Under the pieces are notes generated by a model. It was given only the letters and a program-made list of their open reading frames with translations, was not told where the DNA came from and searched no databases. From JANPEF01 sp031413115 (GTDB lineage Bacteria > Eisenbacteria > RBG-16-71-46 > DASYSL01): a stretch of DNA of 39,510 bases. The stretch is from contig JANOEH010000143.1 in assembly GCA_031413115.1 (NCBI GenBank), forward strand, positions 1 through 39,510, written 5' to 3'. A program made the position numbers and the translations under genes. Of this stretch, positions 8,108 through 18,177 are shown in pieces (positions within the stretch are counted from its first letter, which is position 1; each line of letters begins with the position of its first letter).

Positions 8108-8135
8108 TGACCGGGGGTGACGACAGGGTTACTCT
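8107..8135 (+). promoter_or_regulatory. sigma70-type promoter of the dockerin-like gene
   Basis: TTGACC (8107-8112), a 17-nt spacer and TACTCT (8130-8135) lie about 54 nt upstream of the ATG at 8189. The -35 element overlaps the end of the 17-bp tandem repeat. The promoter of the subtilisin gene has the same TTGACC-N17 arrangement. Confidence 0.5.
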
Positions 8136-8188
8136 CCCTACCCCTTCCGATTCATGTGGTCCAAGCAACCCTCGCCGTGGAGCCCTCC

Positions 8189-8608
8189 ATGCAGACCCGT
8201 CCAATCGCCGGCTTCCTTCGACTCGCCCTATTCCTCTTCTTGGTGCTGCTCTCAAGCGGCCCCGTCTTCGCCGGTGAGGCCGCGGAGAACGCGCCGGGGG
8301 TTGCCTCGGGAACATTCTGGTCGACCGATCTCAACGCGAGCGGCGCGACCGGGCTGGCGGACCTGGCGATCTTCGTCTGCCACTACCTCCAGCTCTCGTG
8401 TCCGTGCCAGTACACCCGCTGCGCGCCCAGCCCACCCGCACCCTCCTGCAACTCGGGTTGCCCCCTCGTCTTCCCGCCCTGCGACTGCACGTCGGGCGTC
8501 CCAGCGTCCAAGTCCAACTTCGACTGTGACACCATTGTCGGGCTCGGGGACTTCGCCATCTTTGCCGAGGCCTACCTATCGACCACCCGCACGGGGAAGT
8601 GCAACTAG
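8189..8608 (+). CDS. small secreted Cys-rich protein with two dockerin-like repeats
   Basis: 139 residues. A signal peptide (RLALFLFLVLLSSGPVFAGEA, cleavage near residue 28) precedes a mature domain with two segments resembling dockerin-type calcium-binding half-repeats: TDLNASGATGLADLAIFVCHYL (46-67) and FDCDTIVGLGDFAIFAEAYL (111-130). Both follow the order D-x-N/D, then GLADLAIF or GLGDFAIF, then a Y-L helix end. Between them is a Cys/Pro-rich linker; the mature protein has ten cysteines, compatible with disulphides. Dockerin modules normally bind cohesins, but here the pair forms almost the whole protein and no catalytic domain or cohesin is visible nearby. ATG 8189 is favoured because it begins the signal peptide; an in-frame start at 8117 lies upstream of the likely promoter. 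The 3' end faces the peroxiredoxin gene 17 nt away. Confidence 0.7.
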   Translation: MQTRPIAGFLRLALFLFLVLLSSGPVFAGEAAENAPGVASGTFWSTDLNASGATGLADLAIFVCHYLQLSCPCQYTRCAPSPPAPSCNSGCPLVFPPCDCTSGVPASKSNFDCDTIVGLGDFAIFAEAYLSTTRTGKCN

Positions 8609-8625
8609 GCGGAGGGCAGCGACAC

Positions 8626-9093
8626 TCAACTCGCCACCGCCGCCAGCACCTCGTCGACGTGGCCGTCGACCTTCACCTTGCGGAACGCAGCCTTCACCTT
8701 GCCGTCGGGTCCGATGACGAACGTCGAGCGTTCGATGCCCATGTACTTGCGGCCGTACATGGACTTCTCGACCCACACGCCGTACTTCTCGGCGATCGCG
8801 TGGTCGGCGTCGGACAGCAGCACAAAGGGCAGCCCGAACTTGGCGATGAACTTGTCGTGCGCCTTGAGCGAGTCGGGGCTGACGCCCAGCACCACGGCCT
8901 TCCTGCTGGTGAACTTCTTCACCGCGTCGCGGAACTCGCACGCCTCCTTCGTACAACCCGGCGTGTCGTCCTTGGGATAGAAGTACAGGACGACGCTCTT
9001 CCCGGCGGCGTTGAGTTCCGAAAGTGCGACGGTCTCCCCGTTCGAGCCCGGCAGCTTGAACGCAGGGGCCTTCTTGCCGACGTCTGCAGCCAT
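8626..9093 (-). CDS. bcp: peroxiredoxin, Bcp/PrxQ type
   Basis: 155-residue thiol peroxidase that reduces H2O2 and organic hydroperoxides in the cytoplasm. It has the thioredoxin-like fold text APAFKLPGSNGETVALSEL, VVLYFYPKDDTPGCTKEACEFRD (peroxidatic Cys47, resolving Cys52 five residues on, as in two-Cys PrxQ), VVLGVSPDSLKAHDKFIAKFGLPFVLLSD, and the late-conserved GIERSTFVIGPDGKV. The ATG at 9093 is chosen since GGAGG ends 5 nt before it; an ATG at 9105 is in frame but contains that ribosome-binding site. It is divergent from the exported protein gene at 9253, with 159 bp between them. Confidence 0.93.
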   Translation of the reverse strand: MAADVGKKAPAFKLPGSNGETVALSELNAAGKSVVLYFYPKDDTPGCTKEACEFRDAVKKFTSRKAVVLGVSPDSLKAHDKFIAKFGLPFVLLSDADHAIAEKYGVWVEKSMYGRKYMGIERSTFVIGPDGKVKAAFRKVKVDGHVDEVLAAVAS

Positions 9094-9252
9094 GAATTCC
9101 TCCATACCGTGCGGGGGCGAGGCGGGAGCAACCTCAGTCTCGCAGGCTGGCGCACCCACGGCAAGTTCGCCGCCCCGCAGATCGGACAGGCAGACCATTG
9201 ACGACCGGCGGCCCCCGGACGCAGACTCACCGCCCATGCGAAAGGGGGGCCG

Positions 9253-11589
9253 ATGCGCCACGCTCGCCGCACTCCCGGTTCGCCTGCCGGCCCCCCCGCG
9301 GTCGTGCGCGCCACAGTTCTCGCCTCGCTCGCCTGCGGGGCGCTCTGCATTCTTGCGGGACGCGTCGCCGCATTCACGCCCGCGCGTGACTCGCGGGCTG
9401 ACGCCGTCACCGACTCGATCCTCTCGCTTCATCCCGACGGCCGCACGGCGACGCTGTACACGCCCATCCTCCGTCCGGCAATGGACGAAGTGCTCTACCC
9501 GGTCATCCCGCACGCATTCGCGTTCGACGGCCGCGACAACGACGGCGACGGCCTCGTCGACCTGGCCGATCCGTCCGAGCTCGCGATCGGACTGCTCGAC
9601 CTGCGGACGGTGGCCGCCCTGCACGGCAACCGGCGGCCCTTCCGCGTGACGATCCAGGACCAGGGGCTGCTGGGCGGCATCCGCTCGAATCGGGCGGATG
9701 CGGGGTGGCAGGCATGGGCGCTGCCGCAGTCGACGCGCGACGCGCTGCGCACGGCGGGCATCGCGCTCTCGCCCCGCTCGTTCGCCTGCGAGCCCGACGT
9801 CTCCGACTCCGGGGCGGTGGCTTACATCGTGAGCCCCGAGCGCTGGCTCACGGTCTCGGCCGGCCTGGCGGAGCGCATCCGCGTCGATGCGCAGAGGGTA
9901 GGATCGCGGCTGCGCGGCGGCACCATCCGTGCGCTTCACGAACAAGGTCTGCCGCTCACGCAGGATGTGTCGGCCCGCAACCTGGTGCGCCGGAGCATGG
10001 AGCCTCCCGACACGCTGATCGTGCTCGAGGGCGGCGTCCCGTGGAACGTGACCACGAGCTTCGTCGGCTATCCGCGGCCCGACGGCGGCCTCGACCTGTA
10101 CAAGGACCTCGACACGATCGGGGTCGCCACCCCGGACCTGCACGACCGCCTCTACCACACGCTCCATGGCGCCGCCTCGCGGGCGAGCGAGCGGGGCCCG
10201 CGCACCCAGGGCGCCGTCACTTACGAGCTGCGCTACGAGCGCGCCGACGCGGCGCCGGCCGAGGCGGCGACGCTCATCCTCACCCGCCTCGGCGACCCGC
10301 CGGAACCGCGCGTCGGGTTCCGCGTGCGCGACGGGGCGCCGACCGGCGGCCACGAGATCAGCTACTGGTTCTACTTCCTGTACGACGTCGGCACCGGCGC
10401 GCACGTGCATGACGCCGAGCACGCCATCGCCTACACCGACGCCGTGGGTGACGTCGCGGCGTTTGCAGCCGACGCGCACGGCGACGCCGCGGCGGCGAAC
10501 ATCGTGCTGCGCGACCGCCGCGGCCAGGTCTCGTTCCAGCGGCCGCAGCACCTGCCCCAGCACATGCCGGTGCTGATCGAGCTGGGCAAGCACGCCCTGG
10601 CCCCGGACCGCAACGACGACGGCCGCTTCGACCTGGGGATGGATGCCAACTACGGGTACCGCTCCGCGTGGGGACAGCGCGACGTGGGGCCGGCGTTCGG
10701 GATCGACGAGCTGGGGCCGTTTCAGTCGTCGTTCTCGTTTCCGCGGCGCGACGACCGCAAGATCGTCGATCGCCTCGCGGCGCTGAACGGCGCGGCGGCG
10801 GCGGTCGCGCCGCCCGATCCGCACGTCGAGCCGCCGGGCAGCGGCACGTATCCGTGGGGCTTCGATCGCCGCGGCGTGTACTCGCTGTATCCATCGAGTG
10901 ATTTCCAGGCGCTCGAGGACCTGCTGCGGGATCCGCAGGCGACGCGGGCCGAGGCACTGCAGTTCTTCCGGGTCCATCGCCACTGCTTCTGGGGCTCGCG
11001 GGCCGGGGACTACGCAATCCCGGACTCGCTCACGGAGCCGTCGTGGAACGCGCTCCGGGCGTGGCCGGCGAGGCCCGTCGTGCGCCGCGATTACTGGACG
11101 CACCCCTCGTACCTGCATCCCGAGCGCATCTTCAAGCCGTGGCTGTTCTCGCGGATCGTTTTCATCGTCGGGCTCGCGGAGAGTCCGCCGCACCAGATCA
11201 TCCCGCTCGGGCTCCAGATCCCGGCCCCGCGCTCCCCGTTCGCCATCGAGGCGATCCGCCTCATGGTCGACCGCGATCTGCAGGACAACGCCTTCCGCGA
11301 TATCCGGCTCATGTTCCCGAGCGGACGCGGATCGATGCGCTCCATCTCCGGCGGGATCGGTCGCGCGGGCAAGTTCAGCGACCCGCCGCGCTGGTTGTTC
11401 GCCCTCGAGTACTCGCCGGCGGCGGTTGCCGCGCCGCACGTGCTGATCGAGCACGTGCGCATCGCCCCGGTGGGCGGCGTGCGCACGGCGGTGGGCTCCG
11501 GGCCGTCCGACTGGCGCTTTCACGCGGCGATCCAGGTCGAGATTCCGCTGCTCGGCCCACCGGATCCGTTGCGTCCGCTTGCTCCCTAG
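9253..11589 (+). CDS. large exported protein of unknown function, possibly Vps62-like
   Basis: 778 residues. After a basic N-terminus there is a signal-like hydrophobic stretch VLASLACGALCILAGRVAAF (22-41). Residues 92-107 (DGRDNDGDGLVDLADP) form an Asp/Asn/Gly calcium-loop motif like thrombospondin type-3 repeats, and NDDGRFDLGMD occurs later. Near residues 369-393, HEISYWFYFLYDVGTG and then HVHDAEHAIAY recall the aromatic and acidic core of Vps62/DUF946 proteins; this is a tentative resemblance. Other parts (ANYGYRSAWGQRDVGPAFG, YWTHPSYLHPERIFKPWLFSRIVFIVG) are distinctive but unknown to me. The ATG at 9253 follows a G-rich run (AAAGGGGGG). Its 3' end converges with the EamA gene over a shared hairpin. 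Probably periplasmic or outer surface. Confidence 0.65.
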   Translation: MRHARRTPGSPAGPPAVVRATVLASLACGALCILAGRVAAFTPARDSRADAVTDSILSLHPDGRTATLYTPILRPAMDEVLYPVIPHAFAFDGRDNDGDGLVDLADPSELAIGLLDLRTVAALHGNRRPFRVTIQDQGLLGGIRSNRADAGWQAWALPQSTRDALRTAGIALSPRSFACEPDVSDSGAVAYIVSPERWLTVSAGLAERIRVDAQRVGSRLRGGTIRALHEQGLPLTQDVSARNLVRRSMEPPDTLIVLEGGVPWNVTTSFVGYPRPDGGLDLYKDLDTIGVATPDLHDRLYHTLHGAASRASERGPRTQGAVTYELRYERADAAPAEAATLILTRLGDPPEPRVGFRVRDGAPTGGHEISYWFYFLYDVGTGAHVHDAEHAIAYTDAVGDVAAFAADAHGDAAAANIVLRDRRGQVSFQRPQHLPQHMPVLIELGKHALAPDRNDDGRFDLGMDANYGYRSAWGQRDVGPAFGIDELGPFQSSFSFPRRDDRKIVDRLAALNGAAAAVAPPDPHVEPPGSGTYPWGFDRRGVYSLYPSSDFQALEDLLRDPQATRAEALQFFRVHRHCFWGSRAGDYAIPDSLTEPSWNALRAWPARPVVRRDYWTHPSYLHPERIFKPWLFSRIVFIVGLAESPPHQIIPLGLQIPAPRSPFAIEAIRLMVDRDLQDNAFRDIRLMFPSGRGSMRSISGGIGRAGKFSDPPRWLFALEYSPAAVAAPHVLIEHVRIAPVGGVRTAVGSGPSDWRFHAAIQVEIPLLGPPDPLRPLAP

Positions 11590-11591
11590 GG

Positions 11592-11616
11592 CCGCCGCGG
11601 CATCACTTCGCGGCGG
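11592..11616. terminator. hairpin between convergent genes
   Basis: CCGCCGCG (11592-11599) pairs perfectly with CGCGGCGG (11609-11616) around a 9-nt loop. It sits immediately after the stop at 11589 and overlaps the last codons and stop (11603-11605) of the EamA gene, so it could serve both directions. There is no U-run on either strand. Confidence 0.4.
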
Positions 11617-12502
11617 ACACGCCCCCGCGCAGCGACACGACGATCATGCCCGCGAGGATGCATGCCATTCCGATCCCCGCGCGCAGGCCGAAGCGCTCGC
11701 CGAACAACGCCGCCGAAAACAGCGTCGCGAACACCGGCTCGAGCGCGAAGATGACCGCGACCTGGGTCGCCGGCACGGTGCGCTGCGCCCAGGTCTGGAC
11801 GAGGTAGGCGAACGCCGTCGCCCCCAGGCCCATGCCGAGGATCTCGGCCCACGTGATCGCCGGCAGCGGGGCGAACAGGGGCGCCGGGGCCACGGCGATC
11901 GCGCCGGCACGGAAGAGCGCCCCGTCGAGCGGCAGCGTCGCCAGGGCCAGGACGCCGGCGCACGCGATCTGCGCGCCCGCCAGCGCCAGGGCCGGCGTGC
12001 GCGAGGCGAGATGCGCGGTCGCGACGAAGTGCGCCGCGAAGGCGACCGCGGTCGCGGTCGTCAGCGCCTCGCCCGGACCGAAGCCGAGGCTCCCGCCTGG
12101 CCACGTCAGCGCCAGCAATCCTGCGAAGGCGAGGCCCACGCCCGCCCATGCGGCCGGGCTCACACGATCGCGCAGGAACAGGACGGCGAGCACGGGCACG
12201 AAAGGCACCGACGTGGCGGTGATGAACGCCGAGATCGCGGGCGTGGTGAAGACCAGACCGGCGGTCTGGGTGGCGAACCCCAGGTAGAGCAGTGCGCCGA
12301 GCGCCGCACCGTCGCGCCACGTGCGCCCGCGCCGCAGCGCGGGGCGCTCGCGAACCAGTGCCAGCAGCAGCAGGACGCCGCCGCCGATCAGGAAGCGCAG
12401 CGTGATGAAACGCACGGGTGTGACGTGCGTCATCGCATCCTTCACCACGACGAACGTGGCACCGAAGATCAGGTTGACGAGGACGAGGGCGAACGTCGCC
12501 AT
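11603..12502 (-). CDS. EamA-family (DMT superfamily) transporter
   Basis: 299-residue inner-membrane protein with about ten hydrophobic helices and the internal two-fold repeat of EamA/RhaT-type exporters. The first half begins ALVLVNLIFGATFVVVKDAMTHVTPVRFITLRFLIGG, and the second half includes ALEPVFATLFSAALFGERFGLRAGIGMACILAGMIVVSL. The motif ALEPVFA...F(G)E near the end of each EamA unit is characteristic. Likely export of metabolites or amino acids; the substrate is not predictable. The ATG at 12502 lies 11 nt after the rex stop (12514), so it is probably cotranscribed with rex and may be under redox control. No strong ribosome-binding site is visible, which fits translational coupling. 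Confidence 0.85.
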   Translation of the reverse strand: MATFALVLVNLIFGATFVVVKDAMTHVTPVRFITLRFLIGGGVLLLLALVRERPALRRGRTWRDGAALGALLYLGFATQTAGLVFTTPAISAFITATSVPFVPVLAVLFLRDRVSPAAWAGVGLAFAGLLALTWPGGSLGFGPGEALTTATAVAFAAHFVATAHLASRTPALALAGAQIACAGVLALATLPLDGALFRAGAIAVAPAPLFAPLPAITWAEILGMGLGATAFAYLVQTWAQRTVPATQVAVIFALEPVFATLFSAALFGERFGLRAGIGMACILAGMIVVSLRGGVSAAK

Positions 12503-12513
12503 CAGGATGCCCG

Positions 12514-13182
12514 TCAGTCGCCGGGCGGCGGGCGGCGGCGGCCGTGGTGCGGCGGCTCGCCCTGCGCCAGCGCAAACGACAGGCTCTCCAGCTCGATCGC
12601 CATGTTCACGGTGCGCAACGCCACGGTGGGGGGAACGAACAGCTTGCGCGGCGCGAAGTTGAGGATGCCGCGCAGGCCGACGCGCCCCATCAGGTCGGCG
12701 ATCTGCTGCGCGTCCCTGGCGGGCGTGGCGATGACGCCGATGTCGACGCGACACTCCCGGCAAGTGCTCTCGAAGTCGCCCATCGGACGGATTTCGAGCT
12801 CGCCCAGCGCCTGGCCGATGCGATCGGGCGCGTCGTCGAACACGGCCACGATGTCGAACCCCTGGCGCGCGAACTCCTTGTAGGCGAACAGCGCGCTGCC
12901 GATGTTCCCCGCGCCGACCAGGCCCACGCGCCAGCGCCGGTCGAGCCCCAGGATGGCGCGGACCTCGCCCTGGAGGCTCGCCACCGAGTAACCGAGCCCG
13001 CGCCGACCGAACGACCCGAAGTAGGACAGATCCTTGCGCACCTGGGCGGGAGTGACGCCGGCGCGTTCGGCCAGTCCCTGCGACGAGATCAACGCCTCGC
13101 CCTCGCGCTCGAGTTCGTCGAGCACGCGCAGGTAGTTGGAAAGGCGGCGGACGGTGGAGTCGCTGACGTGATCCGGGCTCAC
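12514..13182 (-). CDS. rex: redox-sensing transcriptional repressor Rex
   Basis: 222 residues, normal length for Rex. The N-terminal winged helix (VRRLSNYLRVLDELEREG, then SSQGLAERAGVTPAQVRKDLSYFGSFGRRGLGY) reads DNA. A Rossmann domain with VGLVGAGNIGSALFAY (86-101) senses the NADH/NAD+ ratio, and the C-terminus has the domain-swap helix region LRTVNMAIELESLSF. Rex represses fermentation and respiration genes when NADH is low. The start is a GTG at 13182 overlapped by a near-consensus Rex operator, indicating autoregulation. The gene lies 71 nt downstream of the gyrA stop, separated by a terminator-like hairpin, and precedes an EamA transporter gene by 11 nt. Confidence 0.95.
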   Translation of the reverse strand: MSPDHVSDSTVRRLSNYLRVLDELEREGEALISSQGLAERAGVTPAQVRKDLSYFGSFGRRGLGYSVASLQGEVRAILGLDRRWRVGLVGAGNIGSALFAYKEFARQGFDIVAVFDDAPDRIGQALGELEIRPMGDFESTCRECRVDIGVIATPARDAQQIADLMGRVGLRGILNFAPRKLFVPPTVALRTVNMAIELESLSFALAQGEPPHHGRRRPPPGD

Positions 13183-13198
13183 GTGAACTCTTTCACAA
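13181..13198 (-). promoter_or_regulatory. Rex operator overlapping the rex start codon
   Basis: Read on the minus strand: TTGTGAA-AGAG-TTCACGT. The Rex consensus is TTGTGAA-N4-TTCACAA, so the first half-site is perfect and the second matches 5 of 7. The site covers the Shine-Dalgarno-like AAAGAG and ends within the GTG start, so bound Rex would sit directly over the beginning of its own gene. Confidence 0.75.
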
Positions 13199-13213
13199 GC
13201 GAGAGGAAGCGAA

Positions 13214-13239
13214 GGGGCGCGACCGCGTGGCCGCGCCCC
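13214..13239 (-). terminator. GC hairpin after gyrA (dispersed hairpin copy 1)
   Basis: Arms GGGGCGCGACC and GGCCGCGCCCC around a GCGT loop form an 11-bp stem with one A-C mismatch, 15 nt downstream of the gyrA stop. On the minus strand it is followed by TTCGCTTCC, not a U-run. A nearly identical element with the same mismatch is at 21660-21684. Confidence 0.6.
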
Positions 13240-13253
13240 GCGCGCGCTGCGTG

Positions 13254-15752
13254 CTAGGCGTCGGACTCGGCGTCGGCCCCATCGCCCTCGTCCACCGCGT
13301 CACCCTCGGCGGCGGCGCCATTCTCGTCCTCGGCCACGACCCGGGCGACGTCGGTCACCTTGTCGCCCTCGTCGAGGTTGATCAGCCGGACGCCCTGCGT
13401 GTTGCGACCGAGCACCGAGATGCCCTTCACCGGCACGCGGATCACCTGGCCGTTCGACGTCATGATCATGAGCTGGTCCGTGTCGACCACTTCCTTCACG
13501 GCGACGACGGCGCCGTTGCGGTCCGTGGTCTTGATCGTGATGATTCCCATGCCGCCGCGATGACTGAGGCGGTACTCCTCGACCGGCGAGCACTTGCCGT
13601 AGCCGTGCTCCGTGATGGAGAGCAGCGTGGCGTCACGTCGCACGGTGACCATCGACACGACGACGTCGCTGTCCTCGAGTGTCACGGCCTTCACGCCGTG
13701 AGCCGTGCGGCCCATGGCGCGCACCTCCTGCTCGTGGAAGCGGATCGCCTTGCCGTGGCGCTTGGCGAGGATCAGGTCCTGTGTCCCGTCGGTGATCGCG
13801 GCCTCGATCATCTCGTCGCCCTCGTCGAGGTCGATCGCGTTGATGCCGGCCTTGCGCGGATTGCCGTACGCCGACAGCAGCGTCTTCTTGATCGTGCCCT
13901 GGCGGGTCGCCATGACCAGGAAGTGCTGGTCGTCGAACTGCTTGACCGGCATGACCGTGGTGACGCGCTCCTCGCGGTCGATCTCGATCAGGTTGACGAT
14001 CGGACGGCCCTTCGCCGCGCGACCGGCCTGATCGATCTCGTGCACCTTGAGCCAGTAGCAGCGCCCGCGGTTGGTGAGGAACAGCAGGTAGGCGTGCGTC
14101 GAGGCCACGAACAGGTGCTCGACGAAGTCCTCCTCGCGGGTCTTCGCGCCGATCAGGCCCTTGCCGCCGCGCCGCTGGGCGCGGAACAGCGAGACCGGGT
14201 TGCGCTTGATGTACCCGGCGTGGCTGATCGTGACGACCATGTCCTCGTCCTTGATCAGGTCCTCGAGCGAGATCTCGCCTTCCTCGGGCACGATCTGCGT
14301 GCGGCGCTCGTCCCCGTACTTCTTCTTCAGGTCGAGCACCTCGGCGCGGATGATGGCGAGGATCTTCTTGGGGTTGGCGAGGATGCCGCGCAGTTCCTCG
14401 ATCAGCTTGATGACTTCGAGGTACTCGGCCTCGATCTTGGCCCGCTCGAGCGCGACGAGGCGGCCCAGGCGCATGTCGAGGATCGCGTTGGACTGGATCT
14501 CGGAGAGCCCGAACGTCTTCATCAGCCCGGCGCGTGCCTCCTCGGTGTCCTTCGACTTGCGGATCAGCGCGATCACCTCGTCGAGGTGGTCGAGGCAGAT
14601 CTTGAGGCCCTCGAGGATGTGGGCGCGCTTCTCGGCCTCGGCCAGCTCGAACTCGGTGCGCCGCCGCACCACGATCTTCCGGTGCGCGACGTACTGCTCG
14701 AGGATCTCCTTGAGCGGCAGCGTCTGCGGCCGGCCGTCGACCAGCGACAGCATGATCGCGCCGAACGTGGTCTGCAGCTGGGTGTGCACGTAGAGCTGGT
14801 TCAGGACGACCTTCGGCTGCGCGTCCTTCTTGAGCTCGATGACGATGCGCATGCCGTCGCGATCGGACTCGTCGCGCAGGTCCGAGATGCCGGTGACCTT
14901 CCCGTCCTTCACCAGGTCGGCGATCTTCTCAAGCAGGTTCGTCTTGTTGACCTGGTAGGGGATCTCGGTGACGACCAGCGCCATCCGGCCGCCGCGACCC
15001 TCCTCGGCACTCGCCTTGGCGCGCACGCGAATCAAGCCGCGGCCGGTGGCGTAGCAGTCGCGGATGCCCTTGAAGCCGTAGATCATCGCGCCGGTCGGGA
15101 AGTCGGGACCCTTGACGTGCTGCATGATGTCGTCAAGCGTGCACTCGGGCTTGTCGATCACGAGCGCGAGCGCGTCGGCGATCTCCGTCAGGTTGTGCGG
15201 CGGAATCTCGGTCGCCATGCCGACGGCGATGCCCGAGGCGCCATTGAGCAGCAGGTTGGGCACGACCGAGGGAAGGATGACCGGCTCCTCGAGCGTCTCG
15301 TCGTAATTGCGCCGCATGGCGACGGTGTTCTTCTCGAGGTCGCGCAGCATCTCCATGGCCAGCGGGGTCAGCCGCGCCTCGGTGTAGCGCATCGCGGCCG
15401 GTGCGTCGCCGTCGATGCTGCCGTAGTTGCCCTGCCCGTCCACCAGCGGGTAGCGCATGTTGAAATCCTGCGCCATGCGCACCAGCGTCGGGTAGACGAC
15501 TTGCTCGCCGTGCGGGTGATAGTTGCCCGACGTGTCGCCGGCGATCTTGGCGCACTTGCGGTAGGGGCGCCCCGGGGCGAGGCCCAGGTCGTTCATCGCG
15601 ACGAGGATGCGGCGCTGCGAAGGCTTGAGGCCGTCGCGGCTGTCCGGCAATGCGCGCGACACGATGACCGACATCGAGTAGTTCAGGTACGACGTCTTCA
15701 TCTCTTCTTCGAGGAAGACGCTGGTGATCTTCTGGCGGTGCAGCTCGCTCAT
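13254..15752 (-). CDS. gyrA: DNA gyrase subunit A
   Basis: 832 residues, full length. It breaks and reseals DNA during negative supercoiling together with GyrB. The N-terminal breakage-reunion domain has the conserved RALPDSRDGLKPSQRRIL block (33-50), and the active-site tyrosine is Tyr123 in AAMRYTEARLT. The gyrase-specific GyrA box QRRGGKG is at 526-532, so this is gyrase rather than topoisomerase IV. The C-terminal beta-pinwheel follows, and the tail is acidic (EDENGAAAEGDAVDEGDGADAES). The quinolone-determining region is unusual: HPHGEQVVYPTLVRMAQ, where E. coli Ser83 is Gln84 and Asp87 is Pro88. The ATG at 15752 is 25 nt after the gyrB stop, with GGGAG and GAGG upstream. A terminator-like hairpin follows. 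Confidence 0.97.
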   Translation of the reverse strand: MSELHRQKITSVFLEEEMKTSYLNYSMSVIVSRALPDSRDGLKPSQRRILVAMNDLGLAPGRPYRKCAKIAGDTSGNYHPHGEQVVYPTLVRMAQDFNMRYPLVDGQGNYGSIDGDAPAAMRYTEARLTPLAMEMLRDLEKNTVAMRRNYDETLEEPVILPSVVPNLLLNGASGIAVGMATEIPPHNLTEIADALALVIDKPECTLDDIMQHVKGPDFPTGAMIYGFKGIRDCYATGRGLIRVRAKASAEEGRGGRMALVVTEIPYQVNKTNLLEKIADLVKDGKVTGISDLRDESDRDGMRIVIELKKDAQPKVVLNQLYVHTQLQTTFGAIMLSLVDGRPQTLPLKEILEQYVAHRKIVVRRRTEFELAEAEKRAHILEGLKICLDHLDEVIALIRKSKDTEEARAGLMKTFGLSEIQSNAILDMRLGRLVALERAKIEAEYLEVIKLIEELRGILANPKKILAIIRAEVLDLKKKYGDERRTQIVPEEGEISLEDLIKDEDMVVTISHAGYIKRNPVSLFRAQRRGGKGLIGAKTREEDFVEHLFVASTHAYLLFLTNRGRCYWLKVHEIDQAGRAAKGRPIVNLIEIDREERVTTVMPVKQFDDQHFLVMATRQGTIKKTLLSAYGNPRKAGINAIDLDEGDEMIEAAITDGTQDLILAKRHGKAIRFHEQEVRAMGRTAHGVKAVTLEDSDVVVSMVTVRRDATLLSITEHGYGKCSPVEEYRLSHRGGMGIITIKTTDRNGAVVAVKEVVDTDQLMIMTSNGQVIRVPVKGISVLGRNTQGVRLINLDEGDKVTDVARVVAEDENGAAAEGDAVDEGDGADAESDA

Positions 15753-15777
15753 GCCTCGGCTCTCCCGGATTCGGCGA

Positions 15778-17823
<2,046 letters not shown>

Positions 17824-17847
17824 GCCTGCTCCCCTCTCGCGCACCCG

Positions 17848-18177
17848 TTACGAACCATTGCGGACCTCGAAGCGCAGGTTCCGGATGGTTCCGACCCGGA
17901 GATGGGCCTGCACGTTCGCGAGCATCTGCTTCTCGAAATGCTTCACGTGGTAGAGCGCGGCCGAGCTGTCGGCCTCGACGACGAGGATCTCGCCCTCGAC
18001 GCGGACGGCGCGGGCGTGTCGGGCGAGCGGCGCGCCGACGATGGCGTCCCACTCGTTCACCACGCGCCAGCGATCGAGGTCGGCGGCCAGGCCCAGTCTT
18101 CCGAGCACGCGCGGCAGCACGTCGCCCACCCGGGCGGCGGCGCCGTCGCGGCGCGGGCGTCCGCGGCGCGGCGTCAA
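17848..18177 (-). CDS. dciA: DciA-like DUF721 helicase-loader protein
   Basis: About 109 residues. DUF721/DciA proteins load the replicative helicase in bacteria lacking DnaC/DnaI; the position directly after dnaN and before gyrB is the usual one. The core reads VGDVLPRVLGRLGLAADLDRWRVVNEWDAIVGAPLARHARAVRVEGEILVVEADSSAALYHVKHFEKQMLANV, with the W..IVG..LA.H..P/A..(6)..L.V.......L.. pattern of the family. The start is uncertain: a TTG at 18177 overlaps the dnaN stop (TTGA) with GGGAG just upstream, suggesting coupling; an ATG at 18219 would extend the protein by 14 Ala/Gly-rich residues but has no ribosome-binding site. The N-terminus is basic (TPRRGRPRRDG). Confidence 0.85.
   Translation of the reverse strand: MTPRRGRPRRDGAAARVGDVLPRVLGRLGLAADLDRWRVVNEWDAIVGAPLARHARAVRVEGEILVVEADSSAALYHVKHFEKQMLANVQAHLRVGTIRNLRFEVRNGS

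Noticed and set aside
9106..11523. In-frame extension of the peroxiredoxin to nearly 1 kb upstream codons
   Set aside because: It overlaps the exported-protein gene antisense and has no ribosome-binding site; the peroxiredoxin has its own ribosome-binding site and start at 9093.
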